A stretch of DNA of 11,494 bases from Actinomycetota bacterium (GCA_005777515.1 SXMA01000048.1:1-11494), one strand, 5' to 3'; positions 1 through 8,579 are shown, counted from the first letter of the stretch. Translations and numbers: made by a program. Notes: generated from the sequence alone by a model not told the origin.

Positions 1-1387
<1,387 letters not shown>

Positions 1388-1404
1388 GACCTACTAGGGC
1401 GCGA

Positions 1405-1410
1405 TAGGAT
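1405..1410 (+). promoter_or_regulatory. Candidate -10 box (or SD) of the ABC exporter operon
   Basis: TAGGAT fits the TAnnnT actinobacterial -10 pattern and lies exactly six bases before the ATG at 1417, which would make the mRNA leaderless. The same bases contain AGGA seven bases from the ATG, so they could instead act as a Shine-Dalgarno. No good -35 box is visible; the expected place (about 1382-1387) coincides with the proposed guaB1 -10 box on the other strand. Confidence 0.4.
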
Positions 1411-1416
1411 AAAACA

Positions 1417-2343
1417 ATGTCTGAAGCCCTTATCTCTGCCCGAGGCTTAACTAAACGCTATGGGGATTTCACAGCCGTAGATGCCATCGACTTTGATGTC
1501 GCCAAAGGCGAGTCATTTGGTCTCCTCGGTCCAAATGGAGCTGGTAAGTCAACAACTATGCGAATTATCGCTGCCACCTCCCAGCGCACCTCAGGAACAA
1601 TCACAATTTTAGGAAGAGATCCTGAAGAACATGGCCCACAAATTAGGGCACACCTAGGCGTTGTTCCTCAGCAAGATAATCTGGATACTGAACTAACCGT
1701 TACTGAAAACTTATTTATTTATGGACGCTACTTCGGGCTAGGCAAAAGGTTTATCCGCACCAAAATAGAAGAGCTATTGGAGTTTGCGCAATTAGAAGAA
1801 AAACGTGATGTGAAAGTCGATGCGTTAAGTGGTGGAATGAAGCGTCGATTAACAATTGCTAGAGCCTTGGTTAGCGAACCTGACATTTTGATGCTTGATG
1901 AGCCAACGACTGGCCTTGACCCCCAGGCGCGTCACATTCTCTGGGATAGGTTGTTTCGCCTCAAAGAATTAGGCGTGACTTTAGTTATTACTACTCACTT
2001 CATGGATGAAGCAGAGCAACTCTGTGATCGCCTGGTTGTAATGGATAAAGGCAAAATCATGGCTGAGGGTTCCCCACTGGAGTTAATCAAGACTTACTCA
2101 ACAAAAGAAGTTCTGGAAGTGCGCTTTGGTTCTGATAGGAATAAGGAAATTGCTCCAACGCTTAGGGCTATGTGCTCTCGGATGGAGGAATTGCCAGATC
2201 GAATCTTGATGTATGTTGAAGATGGCGAAGCTCTGCTGGAAGAAATACTAAACAAAAAGCTTCACCCCACTACCTCTCTGGTTCGTCGCAGCTCACTCGA
2301 AGATGTTTTCCTTCGCCTAACTGGAAGAACCTTGATCGAATGA
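1417..2343 (+). CDS. ABC-2 type exporter ATP-binding protein (NodI/DrrA-like)
   Basis: A 308-residue ATPase that powers an ABC-2 exporter from the cytoplasmic face of the membrane. All nucleotide-binding motifs are present: Walker A GPNGAGKST (38-46), Q-loop in GVVPQQDNL, signature LSGGMKRRL (137-145), Walker B ending in LDE with catalytic Glu162, D-loop GLDPQ, and H-loop His194 in TTHFMDEAEQLCDRL. A C-terminal extension of about 70 residues ends RRSSLEDVFLRLTGR, the tail typical of DrrA/NodI-type exporter ATPases. It is the first gene of a three-gene operon and overlaps the next gene by ATGA. The substrate cannot be read from the sequence; relatives handle drugs, lipo-oligosaccharides or other polyketide or lipid-like molecules. 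The family call is firm and the substrate unknown. Confidence 0.95.
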   Translation: MSEALISARGLTKRYGDFTAVDAIDFDVAKGESFGLLGPNGAGKSTTMRIIAATSQRTSGTITILGRDPEEHGPQIRAHLGVVPQQDNLDTELTVTENLFIYGRYFGLGKRFIRTKIEELLEFAQLEEKRDVKVDALSGGMKRRLTIARALVSEPDILMLDEPTTGLDPQARHILWDRLFRLKELGVTLVITTHFMDEAEQLCDRLVVMDKGKIMAEGSPLELIKTYSTKEVLEVRFGSDRNKEIAPTLRAMCSRMEELPDRILMYVEDGEALLEEILNKKLHPTTSLVRRSSLEDVFLRLTGRTLIE

Positions 2344-3152
2344 ATTCTGGTATCAACGTTGCTAAGGTGCGAAGCATTGGAGCTATCTATGTAGCAGAGG
2401 CGCGTATGTCAGCGATGCTTAAATGGAAAGGCATCATTGCGATTGTCGCAATTGGCAATCCACTCTTTTATCTAGTTGCTATTGGTATCGGAGTTGGCGT
2501 TTTAGTAAGTGAGAATTCGGGAACTTCTGGGACCGGCGGAGTTGAATATATAACCTTTATCGCACCAGCCCTCCTTGCAAGTGCTGCAATTACTGGAGCT
2601 TTGGATGAAGCAATGTTTCCAGTAATGGAGGGCTTTAAGTGGAGAAAACTCTTTTATGCAATGAATGCCACACCGATTACTGGTCCACAAATTGCACTTG
2701 GTGTTTTTATCGCCGCTTTGGCTCGAGTTGCCTTTACAGTGATTTGTTATTGGGCCGTCCTTATTGCATTTGGAGTAATGAGTGTTGAACAATCTTGGGA
2801 TGTAATACCGGTAACGATATTTGCAGCAGGAGCATTTGCAGCGATTATCATGGGAATTACCGCCAAGGTTAAAAATGATGATTACTTCATGACTGTTCTT
2901 GGACGCCTAATAATCATGCCAATGTTTCTCTTCTCAGGCACATTTTTCCCGCTCAACACGATGCCTATCTATCTGCAGCCTATTGGTTGGATCTCACCGC
3001 TATGGCATGCAACAGAACTTGGCAGACATTTCTCATACGGATACTCAATTAGTGCTCAAATGTTGGTCATCCACTTCGCATTTCTGCTTGCTCTACTTAT
3101 CTGCGGCTTTGCACTCGCCAATAGAACATTCACCACGAGGTTGACTAAATGA
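2340..3152 (+). CDS. ABC-2 type transporter permease (first subunit)
   Basis: A 270-residue integral membrane protein with about six hydrophobic helices, including IIAIVAIGNPLFYLVAIGIG near residues 30-50, a central run around 120-180, and a last one near 240-258. The block LGRLIIMPMFLFSGTFFPLNTMP followed by PLWHATELGR is the conserved C-terminal part of ABC2_membrane (NodJ/DrrB-like) permeases. The ATG overlaps the ATPase stop codon (ATGA), and GGAAG at 2323-2327 is a possible but distant ribosome site. It probably forms a heterodimer with the permease encoded directly downstream, since the two are similar in length and in the FLFSGTFFP / FLFSGSLYP motif but not identical. Substrate unknown. 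Confidence 0.92.
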   Translation: MNSGINVAKVRSIGAIYVAEARMSAMLKWKGIIAIVAIGNPLFYLVAIGIGVGVLVSENSGTSGTGGVEYITFIAPALLASAAITGALDEAMFPVMEGFKWRKLFYAMNATPITGPQIALGVFIAALARVAFTVICYWAVLIAFGVMSVEQSWDVIPVTIFAAGAFAAIIMGITAKVKNDDYFMTVLGRLIIMPMFLFSGTFFPLNTMPIYLQPIGWISPLWHATELGRHFSYGYSISAQMLVIHFAFLLALLICGFALANRTFTTRLTK

Positions 3153-3970
3153 GTAACGCAGTTGCAATTGCAGATGCCAGAGCCAACCGTGTTGGTCATC
3201 AGCTTTATGCTGGACGTGCTCGAGCCATTCTTGAGAGATCGTTAATTGCTCTTCGCTCCTCAACCTGGGTTCCGGTAGCCACAGGCTTTGTTGAGCCAGT
3301 GCTCTATCTGCTTGCTTTTGGCTATGGGATGGGCGAGCTAATTGGAAACGTGACTCTGGGAGATAAAACTATTGATTACACAGTTTTTATCGCCCCAGGC
3401 TTGCTTGCAACTAGCGCCATGAATGGAGCGATTTATGACTCAACCTGGAATGTTTTCTTTAAATTAAATGAAAGTAAGCTTTATCAAGGAATGCTGGCAA
3501 CACCGCTTGGGCCACTTGATGTTGCTCTTGGCGAAATCATCTGGGCGCTATTTCGCGGTTTGAGTTATGCCATTGCCTTCCTTGCTATCACTGCGCCCCT
3601 TGGTCTAGTTCCTGGCGTATCAGCAGTTTTGGCAATTCCAGCAGCAGTATTTATTGCCTTTGGCTTTGCCTCATTTGGTATGGCTATTACCTCTTACTTT
3701 AAAACCTATCAGCAGATGGGAATGATAAATATCGTCCTGCTGCCACTCTTTCTATTTTCAGGATCTCTCTATCCAATATCTGTCTATCCAGATTGGTTGG
3801 AGTTCTTAATTCAGTTAATGCCTTCCTGGCACGGAATCGAACTAGTGCGCGATGTTTGGTTTGGTAATTTTGATTCAGGAACATTGCTACACATTTTTTA
3901 TTTTCTAGTAATGATTATTTGTGGGCTTTATTTCACAACACGCAGACTTCGTGATTTATTCATGCGATAA
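3149..3970 (+). CDS. ABC-2 type transporter permease (second subunit)
   Basis: A 273-residue membrane protein of the ABC2_membrane family. It has FVEPVLYLLAFGYGMGELIG near residues 47-66, FIAPGLLATSAMNGAIYDSTWN in the middle, and the C-terminal block LPLFLFSGSLYPISVYPDWLEFLIQ followed by PSWHGIELVRD, matching NodJ-type permeases. An ATGA overlap joins it to the first permease, and GAGG at 3137-3140, eight bases before the ATG, is a good ribosome site. The paired permeases look like products of an old duplication, giving a heterodimeric channel driven by two copies of the ATPase. This is the last gene of the operon: a hairpin around its stop codon and a new promoter follow. Substrate unknown. 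Confidence 0.93.
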   Translation: MSNAVAIADARANRVGHQLYAGRARAILERSLIALRSSTWVPVATGFVEPVLYLLAFGYGMGELIGNVTLGDKTIDYTVFIAPGLLATSAMNGAIYDSTWNVFFKLNESKLYQGMLATPLGPLDVALGEIIWALFRGLSYAIAFLAITAPLGLVPGVSAVLAIPAAVFIAFGFASFGMAITSYFKTYQQMGMINIVLLPLFLFSGSLYPISVYPDWLEFLIQLMPSWHGIELVRDVWFGNFDSGTLLHIFYFLVMIICGLYFTTRRLRDLFMR

Positions 3971-3981
3971 ACACGCATGAA
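3959..3981 (+). terminator. Possible terminator hairpin around the exporter stop codon
   Basis: TTCATGCG (3959-3966) pairs perfectly with CGCATGAA (3974-3981) across a seven-base loop that contains the TAA stop of the second permease. The bases after it (ATATCTATTTGTT) are only moderately T-rich, so this would be a weak intrinsic terminator at best. Its position at the end of the operon supports the reading. Confidence 0.35.
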
Positions 3982-3992
3982 ATATCTATTTG

Positions 3993-4022
3993 TTGACGGA
4001 ACTTTGGGGTCGGGGGTAGACT
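3993..4022 (+). promoter_or_regulatory. Sigma70-type promoter for the aminotransferase gene
   Basis: TTGACG at 3993-3998 and TAGACT at 4017-4022 are separated by 18 bases, a near-consensus housekeeping promoter. Transcription would begin near 4028-4031, leaving a leader of about 80 bases before the ATG at 4108, with a hairpin in it. Confidence 0.65.
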
Positions 4023-4061
4023 TCAGGAAAGTTTGATTAACGAATAGGGGCGTGGTACCAA

Positions 4062-4088
4062 CAAATCGGATCTTTTGATCCGTATTTG
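4062..4088 (+). promoter_or_regulatory. Leader hairpin upstream of the aminotransferase
   Basis: CAAATCGGATC (4062-4072) pairs with GATCCG and ATTTG (4077-4082 and 4084-4088) around a TTTT loop, with a single bulged T at 4083, giving 11 base pairs. It lies in the transcribed leader and engulfs a TTG (4075) that could be read as an alternative start. The purine run GGGAAG begins at its foot (4088-4093). No T-run follows, so it is not a standard terminator; a role in translation or RNA stability is possible. Confidence 0.45.
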
Positions 4089-4107
4089 GGAAGTCCAGAC
4101 CAATCCC

Positions 4108-5502
4108 ATGTTCAATAAAACTCATCACGCGGAAACATTTAGATCAACTCCTTATAAAACTAAACCAATCTCTGCTGCTCGCATAAATGAGCTCTTGGAA
4201 ATAGAGAAAGAAAAGTTTGCAAAACTTGCTCCAGAATCTGGCGTGGAAAATAGGCGCGCCTCGCAAGTAACTCCAAAAGGCGTAGCTTCGAGTTTCCAGC
4301 ACTGGGATCCATATCCAATTTCAATTGTTGCTGCCAAAGGAGCCTGGCTAACCGATGTTGATGGTCGGCAGATGCTCGATCTCTCTATGGGCTTTGGGGC
4401 TCTCCTAGTCGGCCACTTAAATGAAGAGGTAGTAAAAGAGGCCCATGCCACCCTAGATGTTGGCACCTTATTTGCCACTCCATCTCCTATTACAAGATCT
4501 GGCGCTGAAATTATCTGCCGCAGATTTGGTCTAGATATGGTCCGCTTCGCCAACTCTGGCACTGAAGCCACGATGTATGCCTTAAGAACAGCTAGAGCTG
4601 CGACTGGAAAACTTGGCGTAATTAAGATTGAAGGCGGATATCACGGTTCCTATGACCCTCTAATGGTTTCAGCAAAGCCAGAGATAGACCGCGCTGGTGA
4701 TGCCAACTCTCCTAATGCAGTTCCTCTTGGAGCCACAGTTCCAGGTGATGTCTGGGTCGTTCCATATAACGATGCTGAGGCAATTGAGCGAGTGTTGAAG
4801 AAAGATGCAGATCAAATTGCTTGTGTGTTTATGGAGCCAGTTCTAGAAAATATTGGAATTGTTCTTCCAGATCTTGGTTATTTGGAGAGAGTTCGTGAGC
4901 TCTGTGATCAATATGGAGTTTTGTTGGTATTCGATGAAGTAAAAACAGGGCTAACTGCAGGTCCGCAAGGTGCTGCTCAGCGCCTCGGAGTTAAGCCTGA
5001 TCTAATCGCCATCGCTAAATCAATTGGTGGCGGTATTCCAGTTGCTGCCTTTGGTGGCAAGAAGGAATACATGGAAGTTGTCGTCAATGGCAAACATAAT
5101 CATCTTGGCACATTTAATGGTCATTACCTAGCAATGGCAGGAATAAGAGCAGTTGATCGCCTCTGTACTCCAGAAGCCCTTAAAAGATGTGAAGATTTAA
5201 ATAGAGATGCTTTAAGCAAAATCGCTGAAATCATTAATGAGTATGAGATTCCAGCCCATACAGTTGGCTTTGGAGTAAAGGGCTGTATTACCTGGTCTGC
5301 TAACCCAGTTCGAAACTACAGGGATTACAAAGCCACTGACTTTGATATTGCAGAACTTTCCTTCTTCTGGTCACTAAATAGAAATGTAATGACCCCGCCA
5401 GGACTTGATGAGCAATGGCTGATTTCTCTTGCTCATGGTCAGCGCGAGATAGACATAATCGTTGGAGATTTCTTAGAGTTTGCTAAAGCACTGCGAGCTT
5501 AA
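4108..5502 (+). CDS. Class III PLP-dependent aminotransferase (glutamate-1-semialdehyde aminomutase-like fold)
   Basis: A fold-type I PLP enzyme of 464 residues from the ATG at 4108; an in-frame TTG at 4075 would give 475. Visible motifs are the cofactor phosphate site NSGTEATMYALRTARA, the aromatic/His segment EGGYHGSYDP, VFMEPVLENIG, the Asp that pairs with the PLP ring nitrogen in LLVFDEVKTG, and the Schiff-base Lys304 in IAIAKSIGGGIPVAAFGG. It has an N-terminal stretch of about 50 residues before the core. I chose the ATG because the TTG is buried in a hairpin; GGGAAG at 4088-4093 is a rather distant ribosome site, so the start is uncertain. The family includes glutamate-1-semialdehyde aminomutases and omega-amine transaminases, and sequence alone does not settle the substrate. 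The polyamine importer genes nearby suggest an amine substrate (inference). It ends in a 4-base overlap with the convergent ROK gene. Confidence 0.88.
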   Translation: MFNKTHHAETFRSTPYKTKPISAARINELLEIEKEKFAKLAPESGVENRRASQVTPKGVASSFQHWDPYPISIVAAKGAWLTDVDGRQMLDLSMGFGALLVGHLNEEVVKEAHATLDVGTLFATPSPITRSGAEIICRRFGLDMVRFANSGTEATMYALRTARAATGKLGVIKIEGGYHGSYDPLMVSAKPEIDRAGDANSPNAVPLGATVPGDVWVVPYNDAEAIERVLKKDADQIACVFMEPVLENIGIVLPDLGYLERVRELCDQYGVLLVFDEVKTGLTAGPQGAAQRLGVKPDLIAIAKSIGGGIPVAAFGGKKEYMEVVVNGKHNHLGTFNGHYLAMAGIRAVDRLCTPEALKRCEDLNRDALSKIAEIINEYEIPAHTVGFGVKGCITWSANPVRNYRDYKATDFDIAELSFFWSLNRNVMTPPGLDEQWLISLAHGQREIDIIVGDFLEFAKALRA

Positions 5503-5507
5503 GCTCG
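5494..5507. repeat. 14-bp perfect palindrome holding both convergent stop codons
   Basis: CGAGCTTAAGCTCG is its own reverse complement. Its centre TTAA gives TAA to the aminotransferase on the plus strand (5500-5502) and TAA to the ROK gene on the minus strand (5501-5499), and both proteins end in Arg-Ala. There is no loop and no T-run, so a terminator role is doubtful. Confidence 0.8.
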
Positions 5508-6266
5508 ATAGTAGTGTTCTAAGTTCCAAGCCCTAACACCACCTGCAACTCCGGCAGTATTTGGAACTACAACCACATCATCACCCATCCGTTCTAAATC
5601 TATTGGGCGAATCAATCTTGCATTTCCACCACCGAGATATAACCGGTCCCACTTAAAAACTGGGCGAAGCTCTTCTACTAAAACTCTAATTCTTCGTGAC
5701 CAGAATATTGTTCCAAGCCTCTTGCGCTCTTGTTCGCCGATCCAAGTGTCATAAGTCGTTGCTCTGCGTACTGTGGCATGAGAGAGTTCAAAGTGTGGCG
5801 TTAATTTTCCACCATAGAAAATTGCAAAACCAAGACCTGTTCCCAATGTAATGACTACTTCATATCCAGAGCCGGTAATAATGCCTGCGCCATGCACCTC
5901 GGCATCGTTTAGAACTAGCGTTGGAATATTTAGTTTTGTTGAGATTGCTTTTTGTGCATCAAAGCCAGACCAGAGTTCAGCGCTTTCTAGATCAATTTTT
6001 GTGCGCGGCCCACTCTTTGTAATGTAATGCGGGGTAGAAATAACAACGCCATTTCGAATCATTCCTGGCATTCCAATTGTGGCTCTATACGCTTTAGGAA
6101 ATCCTGAAGCGATATCAGCAATGGTCTCTACAAATGTTGCTGGCGGAAGCGGATAAGGTGTTGGAATTCTATTTGGCTTGGAATGCATCGTTCCCGAACT
6201 ATCAAGGACGCAGCTCTTGAGATAGAGGCCTCCGCAATCAATCGAGAGCGTTAGGTTCTCATCCAT
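5499..6266 (-). CDS. ROK-family sugar kinase-like protein resembling polyphosphate glucokinase
   Basis: A 255-residue protein of the ASKHA (actin/hexokinase) superfamily, probably cytosolic. Visible motifs are the N-terminal phosphate loop SIDCGG (8-13), GMPGMIRNG (65-73), the probable catalytic Asp121 in LVLNDAEVHGAG, the second phosphate loop TLGTGLG (140-146), FELSH where the family has ELGH, LYLGGGNA, and a C-terminal VVPNTAGVAGGVRAW. The NDAE and TLGTGLG spacing and the C-terminal block resemble actinobacterial polyphosphate/ATP glucokinases, and the Cys-rich zinc motif of many ROK proteins is absent. The loop residue after DCGG is Leu instead of the usual Thr/Ser, so activity and substrate are uncertain. 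I chose the ATG at 6266 because GGGGGAAG (6282-6275) lies eight bases upstream; a GTG at 6284 in frame would add six residues. It is divergent from potA and convergent with the aminotransferase. Confidence 0.82.
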   Translation of the reverse strand: MDENLTLSIDCGGLYLKSCVLDSSGTMHSKPNRIPTPYPLPPATFVETIADIASGFPKAYRATIGMPGMIRNGVVISTPHYITKSGPRTKIDLESAELWSGFDAQKAISTKLNIPTLVLNDAEVHGAGIITGSGYEVVITLGTGLGFAIFYGGKLTPHFELSHATVRRATTYDTWIGEQERKRLGTIFWSRRIRVLVEELRPVFKWDRLYLGGGNARLIRPIDLERMGDDVVVVPNTAGVAGGVRAWNLEHYYRA

Positions 6267-6274
6267 ACCCGCAT

Positions 6275-6282
6275 CTTCCCCC
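6275..6282 (-). promoter_or_regulatory. Ribosome binding site that decides the ROK gene start
   Basis: On the minus strand the bases read GGGGGAAG, eight bases before the ATG at 6266. It lies immediately downstream of the GTG at 6284, so it supports the shorter protein. Confidence 0.6.
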
Positions 6283-6318
6283 ACATGGAAATCTTTGCCA
6301 AATATTTATCAAAATCCC

Positions 6319-6347
6319 CTTACAAAAGTGCTACTACTAGATAGGGT
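6319..6347 (+). promoter_or_regulatory. Promoter of the pot operon, probably leaderless
   Basis: CTTACA (6319-6324) and TAGGGT (6342-6347) are separated by 17 bases. The ATG of potA follows exactly six bases after the -10 box, so the first transcribed base would be at or next to the A of the ATG. There is no separate Shine-Dalgarno, though AGGG inside the -10 box could weakly serve as one. Confidence 0.6.
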
Positions 6348-6353
6348 CTTTCT

Positions 6354-7376
6354 ATGGCTTTAATTGAGATTCGCGATTTGGCGAAATCTTTTGGCAACGT
6401 CAAGGCTGTTGATGACATATCACTAGATATTGAGTCGGGTGAGTTCATCACCTTGCTTGGACCATCTGGATCTGGCAAGACCACTGTTCTAAGAATGATT
6501 GCCGGCTTTGAGGATTGCGATGCCGGATCAATTAAGTTAAATGGTGAAGATATAACTCACCTTCCTCCCTTTGATCGCGATGTCAATACTGTCTTTCAAG
6601 ATTATGCGCTCTTTCCGCACATGAGCGTTCAAGAAAATGTTGAGTATGGATTAAGAACAAGAAAGGTCCCCAAGGCTGAAAGGGCGAAACAAGCGCTAGA
6701 AGCTATTGCTTCGGTGAAGCTTGAGGAAACTGTTAACCGTTTGCCACATCAACTCTCTGGGGGTCAGAGACAGAGAATTGCTCTGGCTCGAGCTTTAGTT
6801 TTAAGGCCTCGGGTATTACTCCTAGATGAACCACTTGGCGCACTTGATAGACAGTTAAGGGAAGAAATGCAGGTTGAATTAAAAAAGATTCAACGCGATG
6901 CTGGAATCACATTCGTCTTTGTTACTCATGATCAGGAAGAAGCTATGAGAATGAGTGATCGAATTGTGGTCTTTAACTCTGGGCGCATAGAGCAAGTTGG
7001 AACTCCGGAGCAGGTATATGAGGAACCAAGAACTAATTTTGTGGCTGGGTTTTTAGGGACTGCAAATATTTTCTCTGTAGATGTAGCTCGAAAGTTTTTA
7101 GGGGCCACCACAACAGTAAGTATTAGGCCGGAGCGGATTCGATTACAGGCGCCTGGGACCAAGATTGATAAGAGTGAAACTTCCATAACGGGAACTGTGC
7201 AAGAGGCAGCCTTTGTTGGCGCTAACACCATTTACATACTTGAGACCGATTTTGGAGTGAAATTAACGGTAAGAAAGACAAACACAGAATTGCTGGGGCA
7301 AGACAATAGTTTTGTCGCTGGCGATCAGGTAATGGCCGTATGGCGAAATAGCCATATAGCTCAGATACCTGTTTAG
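6354..7376 (+). CDS. potA: Spermidine/putrescine-type ABC importer ATP-binding protein PotA
   Basis: The 340-residue ATPase of a polyamine-type (PotA/FbpC group) importer, acting at the inner face of the membrane. Motifs are Walker A GPSGSGKTT (36-44), Q-loop VFQDYALFPHMSV, signature LSGGQRQR (134-141), Walker B LLLDE with catalytic Glu159, GALD, and His192 in FVTHDQEEAMRMSDRI. A linker EQVGTPEQVYEEPRTNFVAGFLG leads into a C-terminal TOBE-type regulatory domain of about 100 residues (SIRPERIRL onward). Length and architecture match PotA. It is the first gene of potA-potD-potB-potC, with a 30-bp gap to potD. Assignment to polyamines rests on the substrate-binding protein and permeases; the ATPase alone would also fit a spermidine, iron or thiamine importer. 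Confidence 0.93.
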   Translation: MALIEIRDLAKSFGNVKAVDDISLDIESGEFITLLGPSGSGKTTVLRMIAGFEDCDAGSIKLNGEDITHLPPFDRDVNTVFQDYALFPHMSVQENVEYGLRTRKVPKAERAKQALEAIASVKLEETVNRLPHQLSGGQRQRIALARALVLRPRVLLLDEPLGALDRQLREEMQVELKKIQRDAGITFVFVTHDQEEAMRMSDRIVVFNSGRIEQVGTPEQVYEEPRTNFVAGFLGTANIFSVDVARKFLGATTTVSIRPERIRLQAPGTKIDKSETSITGTVQEAAFVGANTIYILETDFGVKLTVRKTNTELLGQDNSFVAGDQVMAVWRNSHIAQIPV

Positions 7377-7379
7377 TGC

Positions 7380-7391
7380 TGACTCGAGTCA
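7380..7391. repeat. 12-bp perfect palindrome between potA and potD
   Basis: TGACTCGAGTCA is its own reverse complement and starts three bases after the potA stop. It could be a protein-binding half-site pair or simply chance. The hairpin after potD carries the related GAGTCGA / TCGACTC words. Confidence 0.5.
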
Positions 7392-7393
7392 CA

Positions 7394-7402
7394 CGAAAGG
7401 AA
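7394..7402 (+). promoter_or_regulatory. potD: Strong ribosome binding site of potD
   Basis: CGAAAGGAAG, with AAGGAAG ending about four to five bases before the ATG at 7407, is the best Shine-Dalgarno in the pot operon. It fits the high expression expected of a binding protein. Confidence 0.55.
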
Positions 7403-7406
7403 GAAA

Positions 7407-8579
7407 ATGAAGGGGAAGAAACTAGCAATACTTAGCGCTCTATCCGCATCTGTTTTGATCATCAGTGGATGTTCATCAGGAAGCGATGATAGCTCTGGGG
7501 TTGCAATTGAAGTGCCCGATATCCCAATGCATGAAGCCATGGGTGAATTTGAGGGCGAATTAAATATCGTTAACTGGTCAGGCTTTGTTGAACCAGCCTG
7601 GACCGATAAATTCACAGCCGATACCGGATGCAAAGTAAATCCTCGCGTTGCAGGTACCAGCGATGAAATGGTTACCTTGATGCGAACTGGTCAATATGAC
7701 ATCGTTTCTGCATCAGGTGATGCCGCTCTAAGACTTATCGTCGGTGGCGACGTACAACCATTAAATCTTGACCTAATTCCTAACTTCAGCGATGACATTG
7801 CCGCTGGTATGAAGGGAAATATTTACGACACAGTAAATGGAAAGCCTTACGGTGTTCCTATTGGTCGTGGCGCTAACCTGCTTCAATACAATGAAGAAGT
7901 AACAGGTGGAGCACCAGAGAGTTGGGACGTTGTCTGGGAGCTAAACACTCCTTATAAGGGCAAGATCACTGCTTACGACGCACCTATCTATATTGCTGAT
8001 GCTGCAGTTTATTTGATGTATCACAAGCCAGAGCTAGGTATTAAAAATCCTTACGCTCTAGATGAAACACAGTTAGCCGCTGCTATCGATCTATTGAAGC
8101 AGCAGAATCAAGTTATTGGCGAGTACTGGTCAGATCCAGTTGCACAGATAACTTCATTCGTTGGTGGCAACACTGTGGTTGGTACTTCATGGGAAGTTCT
8201 TCGTAAGTTCGCAGCTAAAGACAACCTAAAGACAACACTTCCAGTTGAAGGTTCAACTGGTTGGTTTGATTCATGGTTGGTTAGCTCAACTACTAAGAAC
8301 ATCAACTGTGCCTATGCTTGGATGGATTACACCAGCAAGCCAGAGGTAAATGGCGCTATCGCTGTTAACTTCGGTATGGCACCAGCAAACGTCGCATACT
8401 GCGCTTCCAGCCCTGAGGCTCAAGCTCACTGCGATACCTTCTTTGCAGAAGATGAAGAGTTCTTCAAGAGAATTTGGCCTTGGACAACTCCAATTGAAAC
8501 CTGCGTTGATGGTAGAAAAGACGTTAAGTGCACTAGCTTCCAAGAGTGGACTAACGCCTGGGCAACCGTTAAAGGTTGA
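7407..8579 (+). CDS. potD: Polyamine-type ABC importer substrate-binding lipoprotein PotD
   Basis: A 390-residue extracytoplasmic binding protein of the PotD/PotF type. A lipoprotein signal is clear: the charged start MKGKK, a hydrophobic core, and the lipobox ISGC with Cys22 as the lipid-modified residue, followed by a Ser/Gly/Asp linker. The mature part aligns by eye with PotD landmarks: NWSGFVEPAW (Trp57) like the NWTEYV of E. coli PotD, TSWEVLRKF, and EGSTGWFDSW (Trp286, Asp288) matching the WMDS segment whose Trp and Asp bind the amine. The aromatic residue equivalent to E. coli Tyr37 appears to be Phe60. Six further Cys residues follow Cys22 in the mature chain, five of them in the C-terminal quarter, so disulfide bonds are likely. 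Substrate (spermidine, putrescine or another cationic amine) is inferred. Confidence 0.92.
   Translation: MKGKKLAILSALSASVLIISGCSSGSDDSSGVAIEVPDIPMHEAMGEFEGELNIVNWSGFVEPAWTDKFTADTGCKVNPRVAGTSDEMVTLMRTGQYDIVSASGDAALRLIVGGDVQPLNLDLIPNFSDDIAAGMKGNIYDTVNGKPYGVPIGRGANLLQYNEEVTGGAPESWDVVWELNTPYKGKITAYDAPIYIADAAVYLMYHKPELGIKNPYALDETQLAAAIDLLKQQNQVIGEYWSDPVAQITSFVGGNTVVGTSWEVLRKFAAKDNLKTTLPVEGSTGWFDSWLVSSTTKNINCAYAWMDYTSKPEVNGAIAVNFGMAPANVAYCASSPEAQAHCDTFFAEDEEFFKRIWPWTTPIETCVDGRKDVKCTSFQEWTNAWATVKG

Noticed and set aside
4152-4571. Minus-strand frame of 139 codons opposite the aminotransferase
   Set aside because: Antisense to a strongly conserved coding region; the translation is low-complexity Ser/Arg-rich with no recognisable motif.
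6285-6353. Minus-strand promoter for the ROK gene in the ROK-potA gap
   Set aside because: The region is A+T-rich with several TAAAT-like words, but I could not find a -35/-10 pair with proper spacing, so none is listed.
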